This document shows, in pieces, positions 53,833-63,589 of a stretch of DNA of 64,000 nt. Position numbers and translations under genes: made by a program. This DNA comes from Streptomyces sp. NBC_01723 (GTDB lineage Bacteria > Actinomycetota > Actinomycetes > Streptomycetales > Streptomycetaceae): positions 5,320,001 to 5,384,000 of the forward strand of contig NZ_CP109171.1 in NCBI RefSeq assembly GCF_036246005.1. The letters run 5' to 3'. The notes under the pieces are model-generated. The model was not told the DNA's origin. It saw only the letters and a program-made list of their open reading frames with translations, and made no database searches. Positions within the stretch are counted from its first letter, which is position 1. Each line of letters starts with the position of its first letter.

Positions 53833-56237
53833 TACTGGCAGGCCTCGCAGGACTCGGGGTTTTCAAGGGAGCAGGCGACCGCTTCGGGATCCGGGGTGGC
53901 CTGGGCGGGGACACTGGCCCGGCCGGCGGCGCGGGCGATCCGGGTCGCCGGGCGCGAACGCAGGTAGTACGTGGTCTTCAGGCCCTGCTTCCAGGCGTAC
54001 GCGTACATCGAGGAGAGCTTCCCGATGGTCGGCGTCTCGAGGAACAGGTTCAGCGACTGGGCCTGGTCGAGGTACGGGGTGCGGGCGACGGCCATGTCGA
54101 TCAGGCCGCGCTGCGGGATCTCCCAGGCGGTGCGGTACAGCGCGCGGACGTCCGCGGGGATCCAGGAGAACTCCTGGACCGAGCCGTTGGCCTCGCGCAG
54201 CGCCTCCCGGGTGCGGGCGTCCCACACGCCGAGCCGCTTGAGCTCGTTCACCAGGTACGAGTTGACCTGGAGGAACTCGCCGGACAGCGTCTCGCGCTTG
54301 AACAGGTTGGACACCTGCGGCTCGATGCACTCGTAGACGCCCGCGATGGAGGCGATGGTGGCGGTCGGCGCGATGGCGAGCAGCAGGGAGTTGCGCAGGC
54401 CGGTGGTGGCCATGCGCTCGCGCAGCGCCGCCCAGCGCTCCGGCCAGGCGGTCTCGACGCCGTAGTGGTCGGGGTGCAGCACGCCCCGGGCGGTACGGGT
54501 CTTCTCCCAGGCCGGCAGCGGGCCGTTGCGCTCGGCGAGGTCGGTGGACGTCTCGTACGCGGCGAGCATGATCCGCTCGGCGATGCGGGTGGACAGGGCC
54601 CTCGCCTCGGGCGAGTCGAAGGGCAGGCGCAGCTGGAAGAAGACGTCCTGCAGGCCCATCGCGCCCAGGCCGACCGGGCGCCAGCGGGCGTTGGAGCGGC
54701 CCGCCTGCTCGGTCGGGTAGAAGTTGATGTCGACGACCCGGTCCAGGAAGGTGACGGCGGTGCGGACGGTGGCGTCCAGCCGCTCCCAGTCGATGTCGCC
54801 CTTCGCCACGTCGACGAAGGCGCCGAGGTTGACCGAGCCCAGGTTGCAGACCGCCGTCTCGCCGTCGTCCGTGACCTCCAGGATCTCCGTGCAGAGGTTG
54901 GAGGAGTGGATGACGTTGCCCGGCTCGGCCGTCTGGTTGGCGGTGCGGTTGGCGGTGTCCTTGAAGGTCATCCAGCCGTTGCCGGTCTGCGCGAGGGTGC
55001 GCATCATGCGGCCGTACAGCTCACGGGCGGGCAGGGTCCTGCGGGCGAGCCCGGCGGCCTCGGCCGCGCGGTAGGCCGCGTCGAACTCCGCGCCGTACAG
55101 GTCGGTCAGCTCGGGCACGTCGGCGGGCGAGAACAGCGACCACTGGCCGTCGGCGTCCACGCGGCGCATGAACTCGTCCGGGATCCAGTGCGCCAGGTTC
55201 AGGTTGTGCGTGCGGCGGGCGTCCTCGCCGGTGTTGTCCCGCAGCTCCAGGAACTCCTCGATGTCCGCGTGCCAGGTCTCCAGGTAGACAGCCGCCGCGC
55301 CCTTGCGCCGGCCGCCCTGGTTCACGGCCGCCACCGAGGCGTCCAGCGTCTTCAGGAACGGGACGATGCCGTTGGAGTGCCCGTTGGTGCCGCGGATCAG
55401 CGAACCCCGGGAGCGGACGCGGGAGTAGGCGATGCCGATGCCGCCGGCGTGCTTGGAGAGCCGGGCGACCTGGTGGAGGCGGTCGTAGAGGGAGTCCAGC
55501 TCGTCCTTGGGGGAGTCGAGGAGGTAGCAGGACGACATCTGGGCGTGCCGGGTGCCCGAGTTGAACAGGGTGGGGGAGGAGGGCAGGTAGTCGAGGCGGC
55601 TCATCAGGCCGTAGAGCGCGGTGACCTCGTCCACGGAGCGTGCGCCCGCCTCTGAATCGGACAGAGTGTCCTCGGCGAGGCCGGCGGCGACCCGCAGCAT
55701 GAAGTGCTGGGGCGTCTCGACGACCTTGCGGGTGATCGGGTGCCGCAGCAGGTAGCGGCTGTGCAGGGTGCGCAGTCCGAAGTAGCCGAAGCGGTCGTCG
55801 GCGGCCCGGTCGATCGTCGCGTCCAGCCGGTCCGCGTGCTGCCGCACGAACTCGGCGGTGCGGTCGGCGATCAGGCCCTCGCGGTGGCCGGTGGCGACCG
55901 ACTCGGTGAAGGACGTGACGCCCTGGGAGGCGGCCTCCGCGCGGATGCCGATGGTCAGCAGCCGGGCGGCGAGGCGGGAGTAGACCGGGTCCTCGGAGAT
56001 GAGACCGGCCGCCGCCTCCGTGGCCAGCTCGCGCAGCTCGGCCTCGTCCGCGTGGGCGGACCGGCCGCGCAGCGCGGCGGCGGCGACCCGGCCGGGGTCG
56101 GCGTCGGGGAGGTCGGCGGTCAGCGCGGTCAGGGTCCGCAGCAGGGCGGCACCGGGTCCGTCGGACTCCTCGGTCACCGGCATCGCTGAAGTCGTCACCG
56201 GGGTCGCTGCGGCCGGATCGGCTGGCGCGATGGTCAC
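53832..56237 (-). CDS. nrdA: Class Ia ribonucleotide reductase large subunit NrdA
   Basis: This 801-residue R1 protein has the catalytic cysteine triad in order: SSCYLLDSPKD, SSNLCTEILEV and NLGSVNLG, with APTATIASIAG and GVYECIEPQVSNLF. The C-terminal redox pair is in ESCEACQ. GTG 56237 has GAGGGAG upstream. A cobalamin riboswitch and two NrdR-box-like sites precede it, so the enzyme is shut off when B12 allows the alternative class II reductase and when dATP is high. Confidence 0.95.
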   Translation of the reverse strand: MTIAPADPAAATPVTTSAMPVTEESDGPGAALLRTLTALTADLPDADPGRVAAAALRGRSAHADEAELRELATEAAAGLISEDPVYSRLAARLLTIGIRAEAASQGVTSFTESVATGHREGLIADRTAEFVRQHADRLDATIDRAADDRFGYFGLRTLHSRYLLRHPITRKVVETPQHFMLRVAAGLAEDTLSDSEAGARSVDEVTALYGLMSRLDYLPSSPTLFNSGTRHAQMSSCYLLDSPKDELDSLYDRLHQVARLSKHAGGIGIAYSRVRSRGSLIRGTNGHSNGIVPFLKTLDASVAAVNQGGRRKGAAAVYLETWHADIEEFLELRDNTGEDARRTHNLNLAHWIPDEFMRRVDADGQWSLFSPADVPELTDLYGAEFDAAYRAAEAAGLARRTLPARELYGRMMRTLAQTGNGWMTFKDTANRTANQTAEPGNVIHSSNLCTEILEVTDDGETAVCNLGSVNLGAFVDVAKGDIDWERLDATVRTAVTFLDRVVDINFYPTEQAGRSNARWRPVGLGAMGLQDVFFQLRLPFDSPEARALSTRIAERIMLAAYETSTDLAERNGPLPAWEKTRTARGVLHPDHYGVETAWPERWAALRERMATTGLRNSLLLAIAPTATIASIAGVYECIEPQVSNLFKRETLSGEFLQVNSYLVNELKRLGVWDARTREALREANGSVQEFSWIPADVRALYRTAWEIPQRGLIDMAVARTPYLDQAQSLNLFLETPTIGKLSSMYAYAWKQGLKTTYYLRSRPATRIARAAGRASVPAQATPDPEAVACSLENPESCEACQ

Positions 56238-56371
56238 GTGGGGCACTCCCTCGCTCGGCACGGGGCCTGGCGGAGGGCAGGGGGCAGCACACGAGCGCAC
56301 GCGGCGTCGCGTCCACCGGCCCACTCCACGAGGCCCGGACGTCATGGCACCCGGGCCGGGAGGCCGGGCGC

Positions 56372-56495
56372 ACTGTCGGCAGGTCCTCGGACTGAGGCAC
56401 GCGTGCACGTACGTCCGAGAACGTACGGATACACGCATGTACACCGTTGCGGGACAGTTCCGGATTCACACCGGATTCCCCTGCGGCGACAGCGA
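56372..56495 (-). promoter_or_regulatory. Cobalamin (B12) riboswitch upstream of nrdA
   Basis: On the minus strand the RNA begins GGGGAATCCGGTGTGAATCC, continues AACTGTCCCGCAACGGTGT, and ends with the B12 box AGTCCGAGGACCTGCCGACA (about 56375-56394). These are the core elements of the adenosylcobalamin riboswitch. Downstream, GGCCCGG/CCGGGCC (56332-56357) may serve as expression platform. B12 control of Streptomyces nrdABS by a riboswitch is established. Confidence 0.95.
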
Positions 56496-56500
56496 GCACG

Positions 56501-56547
56501 AGCATACATCTTGTGCCGGGCTCCGCCAGCACCCCCAGATGTTGTGT
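56501..56547 (-). promoter_or_regulatory. Two NrdR-box-like sites at the nrdA promoter
   Basis: ACACAACATCTGGGGG (56547-56532) and GCACAAGATGTATGCT (56516-56501) each resemble the NrdR box acaCwAtATaTwGtgt. They are 31 bp apart, three helical turns, as NrdR requires. The inner site overlaps a -10-like TATGCT. Confidence 0.65.
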
Positions 56548-56569
56548 CCGTCAGCGTGCCGGGGTGGTG

Positions 56570-57076
56570 TCAGAGCGTCAGTTCGTAGGTGAGGAGGGTG
56601 ATGTCGTCCAGCTCCGGCAGGGGGTTCCAGTCGCGGTCCGGCGTGCGGGTGAAGCCCAGGCGCGCGTAGATGCGGTGGGCGGTGCGCATGGCGGCCTGGG
56701 TGGACAGCACGACGCGCGCGCAGCCCTCCACGGACCGGGCGCGGTCGACGCAGGCCCGCACGAGCGCCTCGCCGGTCCCGCGTCCGCGTGCCTCGCGGGC
56801 GACGGCGAGCATGCGTATCTCGGCCTCACCGGGCCGGGCGATGTCCGCCATGGGTCCGCCGGAGGGCACGAAGGTCACGCCGCCGAGCACCACGCCGTCC
56901 GCCGCGGCGACCAGCACCTCGGCGGCCGCCGCCCGCTTGGCCACGGCGCGCAGCTCGTGCAGGTACGCGTCGGCCTCCCCGAAGTCGAGGAGGCCGTCGC
57001 GCAGGTAGGCCTGTGCGGTGATCTCGCCGAGGGTGTCGTACTCCTCGGCCGCCGCCCGCCGGATCACGAAGTCCAT
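56570..57076 (-). CDS. GNAT family acetyltransferase
   Basis: This 168-residue protein has the acetyl-CoA signature RMLAVAREARGRGTGEAL (motif A, residues about 95-112) and a C-terminal YARLGFTRTPDRDW segment. The substrate is unknown. I chose ATG 57076 because the hexamer CACACT ends 7 nt before it. It lies upstream of the nrd promoter on the same strand. Confidence 0.88.
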   Translation of the reverse strand: MDFVIRRAAAEEYDTLGEITAQAYLRDGLLDFGEADAYLHELRAVAKRAAAAEVLVAAADGVVLGGVTFVPSGGPMADIARPGEAEIRMLAVAREARGRGTGEALVRACVDRARSVEGCARVVLSTQAAMRTAHRIYARLGFTRTPDRDWNPLPELDDITLLTYELTL

Positions 57077-57106
57077 GACGCCGAGTGTGCCCGACGGGTA
57101 CGACAA

Positions 57107-57134
57107 CGGGCCGCCGGATTTCTCCGGCGGCCCG
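57107..57134 (-). terminator. Terminator after mctP
   Basis: CGGGCCGCCGGA and its complement form a perfect 12-bp stem with a 4-nt loop, 30 bp beyond the symporter gene's stop. Confidence 0.8.
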
Positions 57135-57163
57135 CTGAGGAGGAAGGACCTCTGGGAAGGACC

Positions 57164-58774
57164 TTAGTGCGAGGTGCCCGCCGTGGCCGGCGGCAGTTCG
57201 ACCTCGACGCCCGGGTCGCCCGCGTCCGCCGTGTAGTCGCTCGGCTTGGTCTCGTCGACGCCGTCGGGTGCCTTGACCGCCCGCAGGACGAAGGTCAGGA
57301 CCACGGTGACCACGATGTTCAGCACGAAGGCGGTGAGACCGATGTAGCCGATCTCGCCGATGCCGGGGATCTCGTCGGAGGAGCCGCCGAAGTGCTTCTG
57401 CGTCGGCGAGGCCACACCGTACGCGGCGACCGTGCCGTAGACCATGCCGACCGCCCAGCCGCCGAGCAGCGCCCAGCGGTGGAACCAACGGGTGAACAGG
57501 CCGCCGACCAGCGCCGGGAAGGTCTGCAGGATCCAGATGCCGCCGAGCAGCTGGAAGTTGATCGCGACCGTCTTGTCCATGCCCAGGACGAAGACCAGCG
57601 CGCCCACCTTCACCAGCAGCGACACCAGCTTGGAGACCTTGGTCTCCTGGGCCGGGGTGGCGTCCGGCTTGATGAAGTCCTTGTAGATGTTGCGGGTGAA
57701 GAGGTTCGCCGCCGCGATCGACATGATCGCCGCCGGCACCAGCGCGCCGATGCCGATGGCCGCGAAGGCCACGCCCGCGAACCAGTCCGGGAACATGTTC
57801 TCGAACAGCTGCGGGATCGCCAGCTGCCCGTTCTCCACCTTGACGCCCGCCGCGATCGCCATGAAGCCCAGCAGCGCGAGCAGACCCAGCATCAGCGAGT
57901 ACAGCGGCAGGATCGTGGTGTTGCGCCGGATCACCTCACGGCTGCGCGAGGACAGCGTCGCGGTGATCGAGTGCGGGTACATGAAGAGCGCCAGGGCCGA
58001 GCCGAGCGCCAGCGTGGCGTACGTCCACTGCCCGCCGTGGTTCGGCACCAGGCCGCCGTTGCCCGACGCGGTGAACTTGTCGTTCGCCGCGGCGAAGATG
58101 TCGTCGAAGCCGCCCAGCTTGATCGGGATGTAGATGATCGCCACCGCGATCACGATGTAGATCAGCGTGTCCTTGACGAACGCGATCAGCGCGGGCGCGC
58201 GCAGCCCCGACGAGTAGGTGTACGCCGCCAGCACACCGAACGCGATCAGCAGCGGCAGGTCCTTGATGAACCAGTTGGTGTCCTCGCCGCCGCCGACGCC
58301 CATCACGTCGAGCACGGCCTGGATGCCGACCAGCTGGAGCGCGATGTACGGCATCGTCGCGAGGATGCCGGTGACGGCGACCGCCAGCGACAGCCCCTTC
58401 GAGCCGAACCGGCCGCGCACGAAGTCCGAGGTCGTCACGTAGCCGTGCTTGTGGGAGACCGACCACAGGCGCGGCAGGAAGGTGAAGATCAGCGGGTAGA
58501 CCAGGATCGTGTACGGCACCGCGAAGAAGCCGGCCGCGCCCGCCGCGTAGATCGCCGCCGGGACGGCCACGAAGGTGTACGCGGTGTACAGGTCGCCGCC
58601 CAGCAGGAACCAGGTGACCCAGGTGCCGAACGAGCGGCCGCCGAGGCCCCACTCGTCGAGGCTGTGCTCGTTCGCGGCCCGGCGCCAGCGGGCGGCCAGG
58701 AATCCCATGGCGGTGACGAGGACGAAGAAGAAGATGAAGACGCCGAGCGCGACGCCGTTCACGCCGTCGTTCAT
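57164..58774 (-). CDS. mctP: Sodium:solute symporter, MctP-like carboxylate transporter
   Basis: This 536-residue SSS-family protein has about 13 transmembrane segments and the family signature around GLLALLGFMAIAAGV and GIGALVPAAIMSIAAANLFT. The N-terminal SLDEWGLGGRSFG and WFLLGGDLYTAYTF match MctP-type transporters of lactate, pyruvate or alanine. Its ATG overlaps the stop of the DUF3311 gene, the usual partner of this branch. The exact solute is not predictable. Confidence 0.83.
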   Translation of the reverse strand: MNDGVNGVALGVFIFFFVLVTAMGFLAARWRRAANEHSLDEWGLGGRSFGTWVTWFLLGGDLYTAYTFVAVPAAIYAAGAAGFFAVPYTILVYPLIFTFLPRLWSVSHKHGYVTTSDFVRGRFGSKGLSLAVAVTGILATMPYIALQLVGIQAVLDVMGVGGGEDTNWFIKDLPLLIAFGVLAAYTYSSGLRAPALIAFVKDTLIYIVIAVAIIYIPIKLGGFDDIFAAANDKFTASGNGGLVPNHGGQWTYATLALGSALALFMYPHSITATLSSRSREVIRRNTTILPLYSLMLGLLALLGFMAIAAGVKVENGQLAIPQLFENMFPDWFAGVAFAAIGIGALVPAAIMSIAAANLFTRNIYKDFIKPDATPAQETKVSKLVSLLVKVGALVFVLGMDKTVAINFQLLGGIWILQTFPALVGGLFTRWFHRWALLGGWAVGMVYGTVAAYGVASPTQKHFGGSSDEIPGIGEIGYIGLTAFVLNIVVTVVLTFVLRAVKAPDGVDETKPSDYTADAGDPGVEVELPPATAGTSH

Positions 58775-59028
58775 TTGGCCCCGCCTTCCCGGCGGGCGCG
58801 CTGGTCACGCTGCCACAGCTGGTACGCGATCACCGTGAGCACGGTGGAGATGAGTACCCACGCCATCTGGTACCAGTAGAAGAACGGTATGCCGATGAAG
58901 GTCGGGTCCGTCTTCGCGTACGAACCGACCCAGAGCATGGCGACGAACGGTGCGACTAGGCAGAGGCCGATGACGACGCGCACAGGCGTCACCACCGGGC
59001 CTCTGCTCACTTCCGGGGCTTGTGACAT
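58771..59028 (-). CDS. DUF3311 small membrane protein
   Basis: This 85-residue protein has two hydrophobic helices (VIGLCLVAPFVAMLWVGSYA; YWYQMAWVLISTVLTVIAY) and a basic C-terminus, fitting DUF3311. It overlaps the symporter start (ATGA) and is usually encoded with MctP-like transporters, probably as a subunit or assembly factor. Its function is not proven. Confidence 0.82.
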   Translation of the reverse strand: MSQAPEVSRGPVVTPVRVVIGLCLVAPFVAMLWVGSYAKTDPTFIGIPFFYWYQMAWVLISTVLTVIAYQLWQRDQRARREGGAK

Positions 59029-59174
59029 GCGGTGGCTCCGTCCCCTCGCTGATCACCTCGTGCAGTGCGCACGAAATGTAGGTGACGGCGTCAGGACAGC
59101 GGAAGCCCTCGTCCGCATATCGGTCCTGAACTGCAACTTCGCGGCCGGGAGCGGTATGTTCTGCCCGGTTTGCG

Positions 59175-60087
<913 letters not shown>

Positions 60088-60263
60088 GCAGGGTCGGGCG
60101 TCGCTGGTACGCGCGTTCGGGGCCGTACCGGCACGCCGTTCTGCGGGTGGTGGTACACCCGGTCCTGGTCCGCCCGATCTGGGGCTTGCGCAATGAAAGG
60201 TCCCTGCATATCTCGGTCGCATCACGGACGCGGGGAGCGTGGTTGAACACCCTTGACAGCCCT

Positions 60264-60279
60264 ATTGGTCTGGGCCAAG
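60264..60279. promoter_or_regulatory. Weaker dre-like site
   Basis: ATTGGTCTGGGCCAAG keeps TGGTCT and a symmetric GCCAA half. It lies 9 bp before the better site at 60288. Confidence 0.45.
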
Positions 60280-60287
60280 CTCCCCGT

Positions 60288-60303
60288 ACTGGTCTACACC
60301 ATT
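60288..60303. promoter_or_regulatory. dre site of dasA
   Basis: ACTGGTCTACACCATT closely matches the DasR consensus (ACTGGTCTAGACCACT type). It is 90 bp before the dasA start, and a further TTGGTCCAGG overlaps its end. Confidence 0.85.
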
Positions 60304-60392
60304 GGTCCAGGTCCCGGCCCCATGGGCGGTCCGCGTCGACGAGCAACCGCGGGGAGGCAGGGGGGTTTTGTGGCATCCCTGAGGAGGGTGGC

Positions 60393-61670
60393 GTGAAGCG
60401 CAAGCTGATAGCCGCGATCGGTATCGCGGGCATGATGGTCTCGATCGCGGCGTGCGGGGGCGACAGCGGCGACGACGGCAAGAAGGCCGGGGCGGACGGT
60501 TACGCCGGCGAGACGCTCACCGTGTGGGTGATGGACGGGTCCTCGCCGGACCAGTGGCAGAAGGACGTGGCGGCCGCCTTCGAGAAGAAGACGAAGGCGA
60601 AGGTCAAGTTCGAGGTCCAGACGTGGAACGGTATTCAGCAGAAGCTGACGACCGCCCTGTCCGAGGAGAACCCGCCGGACGTCTTCGAGATCGGCAACAC
60701 CCAGACGCCGGCCTACGCGAAGACCGGTGGTCTCGCCGACCTGGCCGACCTGAAGAGCTCGATCGGCACGGACTGGTCCGAGTCCCTGAACGAGTCCGCC
60801 GTCTTCGACGGCAAGCAGTACGCCGCCCCGTGGTTCGTGGTCAACCGCGTGGTGGTCTACAACAAGAAGGTCTGGGCGGACGCGGGCATCAAGGAACTGC
60901 CCAAGACCCGCGACGAGTTCTACGCCGACCTCAAGACGATCGGTGACAAGACCGACGCCGAGCCCATCTACCTGCCGGGCCAGAACTGGTACCACTTCGT
61001 CGGCCTCGCGATCGGCGAGGGCGCGGAGCTGGTCAAGAAGGACGGCGACAAGTACGTCTCCAACCTGGCGGACCCGAAGGTCGCCGCGGCCATGGAGACC
61101 TACAAGAAGTTCCAGTCCCTCTCCAAGGCGCCCAAGGACAAGGACGAGGCCACCCCGCAGCAGGGTGAGGTCTTCGCCAAGGGCAAGACCGGCGCCTTCA
61201 TCGGCATGGGCTGGGAAGCCGGCATCGCGATCGAGACCGACCCGGCGATCGAGAAGGACCTCGGCTACTTCACCATCCCGGGTGCGACGGCGGAGAAGCC
61301 CGAGGGCGTCTTTCTCGGCGGTTCCAACCTGGCCGTCGCCGCGGGCAGCAAGAAGCAGGAGCTGGCCAAGGAGTTCCTGAAGGTCACGCTCTCCGACGAG
61401 TTCGAGGGCGCCCTGGCCAAGGCCAACGGCGTCATCCCGAACAAGGACTCGCTCCAGTCCAACCTGAAGGGCAACGCCGCCGCCGAGGCCGCCGCGCCCG
61501 CCGCCGGTGGCGGTGGCACCACGCCGCTGATCCCGGAGTGGGCCGCGGTCGAGAACGCGCCCAACCCGATCAAGACCTACATGACCGCCGTGCTCAACGG
61601 CAAGAGCACCGCCGAGGCGGCCAAGCAGGTCGAGGAAGAGTTCAACAAGCGCCTGTCGCAGCAGCAGTAA
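60393..61670 (+). CDS. dasA: Chitobiose ABC transporter solute-binding lipoprotein DasA
   Basis: This 425-residue lipoprotein has a signal peptide with lipobox SIAAC (lipidated Cys21), then a class-1 sugar-binding fold (ETLTVWVMDGSSPDQW, LPGQNWYHFVGLAIG). DasA binds N,N'-diacetylchitobiose outside the membrane for DasBC. GTG 60393 has GAGGAGGG upstream. Control is by DasR through the dre sites upstream. No ATPase gene is present here; Streptomyces DasBC use the shared ATPase MsiK encoded elsewhere. Confidence 0.96.
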   Translation: MKRKLIAAIGIAGMMVSIAACGGDSGDDGKKAGADGYAGETLTVWVMDGSSPDQWQKDVAAAFEKKTKAKVKFEVQTWNGIQQKLTTALSEENPPDVFEIGNTQTPAYAKTGGLADLADLKSSIGTDWSESLNESAVFDGKQYAAPWFVVNRVVVYNKKVWADAGIKELPKTRDEFYADLKTIGDKTDAEPIYLPGQNWYHFVGLAIGEGAELVKKDGDKYVSNLADPKVAAAMETYKKFQSLSKAPKDKDEATPQQGEVFAKGKTGAFIGMGWEAGIAIETDPAIEKDLGYFTIPGATAEKPEGVFLGGSNLAVAAGSKKQELAKEFLKVTLSDEFEGALAKANGVIPNKDSLQSNLKGNAAAEAAAPAAGGGGTTPLIPEWAAVENAPNPIKTYMTAVLNGKSTAEAAKQVEEEFNKRLSQQQ

Positions 61671-61766
61671 CACCGGGTGTGCCGGGGCGGAGTGGCCGGT
61701 GACGGCCCCCGCCCCGGCGACCGTACGCGGGTCGACGTACACAGGTCGAGAAGAGAGAACGCGAGC

Positions 61767-62753
61767 ATGACCGTGCAGACCGAACGGCCGCCCTCGGGCC
61801 CGGCGGACGTCCGCAAGGCGGACGGCGGGGGATCCGGCGGACCGAGAACGAGAGCCGCGTCGCGCGCCGGCGCCCTCGCCCCGTACCTGTTGCTGCTGCC
61901 CGCCGTCGCGGCCTCCGTGCTGCTGCTCGGCTGGCCGCTGCTGAAGGACGTCCTGCTGTCCTTCCAGAACCTCAACATGGCGCAGCTGATCCAGCACGTC
62001 ACCGAGTGGAACGGCGTCGAGAACTACAAGGAGACCCTCACCAGCGAGCAGTTCTGGCGGGTCACCCTCCGCTCGATCCTCTTCACCGCGGCCAACGTCG
62101 CCCTGATCATGGTCCTCGGCACCCTGATCGGCCTGCTCCTCGCCCGCCTCGGCAGGCGGATGCGGTTCACCCTGCTGATCGGCCTGGTGCTGGCCTGGGC
62201 GATGCCCGTGGTGGCCGCCACCACCGTCTACCAGTGGCTCTTCGCCACCCGTTACGGCGTCGTCAACTGGGTCCTGGACAAGCTCGGCTGGCACTCCATG
62301 GCCGACTACAGCTGGACCAGCAGCCAGATGTCGACGTTCTTCGTCGTCACCCTGCTGATCGTCTGGATGTCCATCCCGTTCGTCGCGATCAACCTGTACG
62401 CGGCGACCACCACCATCCCGGGAGAGCTCTACGAGGCCGCGTCGCTCGACGGCGCCGGCGTCTGGCGGAGCTTCACCACGGTCACCATGCCGTTCCTGCG
62501 CCCCTTCCTCTACGCCACGACCTTCCTGGAGATCATCTGGGTCTTCAAGGCGTTCGTGCAGGTCTACACCTTCAACGAGGGCGGCCCGGACCGGCTCACC
62601 GAGATCCTGCCCGTGTACGCCTACGTCGAGGGCGTCGGCAACCAGCACTACGGCATGGGTGCGGCGATCGCCGTCCTGACCATCCTGATCCTGCTCGGCC
62701 TGACCGCCTACTACCTCAGGATCGTGCTCAAGCAAGAGGAGGACGAGCTGTGA
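61767..62753 (+). CDS. dasB: Chitobiose ABC transporter permease DasB
   Basis: This 328-residue permease has six transmembrane segments after a Pro/Gly-rich N-terminal tail of about 35 residues. The cytoplasmic EAA loop EAASLDGAGVWRSFTTVTMP contacts the ATPase. It begins 96 bp after dasA with GAGAG upstream and overlaps dasC by 4 nt (GTGA). Confidence 0.95.
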   Translation: MTVQTERPPSGPADVRKADGGGSGGPRTRAASRAGALAPYLLLLPAVAASVLLLGWPLLKDVLLSFQNLNMAQLIQHVTEWNGVENYKETLTSEQFWRVTLRSILFTAANVALIMVLGTLIGLLLARLGRRMRFTLLIGLVLAWAMPVVAATTVYQWLFATRYGVVNWVLDKLGWHSMADYSWTSSQMSTFFVVTLLIVWMSIPFVAINLYAATTTIPGELYEAASLDGAGVWRSFTTVTMPFLRPFLYATTFLEIIWVFKAFVQVYTFNEGGPDRLTEILPVYAYVEGVGNQHYGMGAAIAVLTILILLGLTAYYLRIVLKQEEDEL

Positions 62754-63580
62754 AGCGCTCGCTCTTCGGCCGCGTCTGGCCCAACGCCACGGCGGTCGTC
62801 CTGTTCATCGGCTTCGTCTTCCCCGTGTACTGGATGTTCGCCACGGCCCTCAAGCCGCGGGGCGACATCCTCGCCGACAACCCGGTGTGGTTCCCGACCG
62901 ACATCACCTTCGAGCACTTCGAGACCGCGACGGGCGCCGACCACTTCTGGACGTACGTCACCAACTCGCTCACGGTGACCATCTGCGCGGTCGTCTTCTC
63001 CCTGATCATCGCGCTGGCCGGGTCCTTCGCCCTGGCGCGGATGCGGTTCAGGGGGCGGCGCGGCTTCATCATCGGCTTCATGCTGGCCCAGATGGCGCCC
63101 TGGGAAGTCATGGTCATCGCGATGTACATGATCGTGCGGGACGCGTCGATGCTGAACAGCCTCGTGCCGCTCACGCTCTTCTACATGATGATGATCCTGC
63201 CCTTCACCATCCTGACGCTGCGCGGCTTCGTCGCCGCGGTGCCCAAGGAGCTGGAGGAGTCCGCGATGGTCGACGGCTGCACCCGCGCCCAGGCGTTCCG
63301 CCGGGTCATCCTGCCGCTGCTCGCGCCGGGCCTGATGTCCACCTCGCTGTTCGGCTTCATCACCGCCTGGAACGAGTTCGCCCTCGTCCTGGTCCTCAAC
63401 AAGGACACCGAGGCCAAGACGCTGCCGCTGTGGCTGTCCAGCTTCCAGACCCAGTTCGGCGACGACTGGGGTGCGACCATGGCCGCGTCGTCCCTCTTCG
63501 CCGTCCCGATCCTGATCCTCTTCGTCTTCCTCCAGCGCAAGGCCGTCAGTGGCCTGACCGCCGGCGCCGTGAAGGGATAA
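62750..63580 (+). CDS. dasC: Chitobiose ABC transporter permease DasC
   Basis: This 276-residue permease has six transmembrane segments and the EAA loop ESAMVDGCTRAQAFRRVILP. It is translationally coupled to dasB and forms the membrane channel with it. It belongs to the MalG-like group of the carbohydrate-uptake family. The next gene starts 9 bp downstream. Confidence 0.95.
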   Translation: MKRSLFGRVWPNATAVVLFIGFVFPVYWMFATALKPRGDILADNPVWFPTDITFEHFETATGADHFWTYVTNSLTVTICAVVFSLIIALAGSFALARMRFRGRRGFIIGFMLAQMAPWEVMVIAMYMIVRDASMLNSLVPLTLFYMMMILPFTILTLRGFVAAVPKELEESAMVDGCTRAQAFRRVILPLLAPGLMSTSLFGFITAWNEFALVLVLNKDTEAKTLPLWLSSFQTQFGDDWGATMAASSLFAVPILILFVFLQRKAVSGLTAGAVKG

Positions 63581-63589
63581 CGCCACCCG

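Noticed and set aside
56420..56532. Short ORF (beginning MLAEPGTRCMLVLA) upstream of nrdA
   Set aside because: Its coding region is the cobalamin riboswitch, whose conserved RNA motifs explain the sequence.
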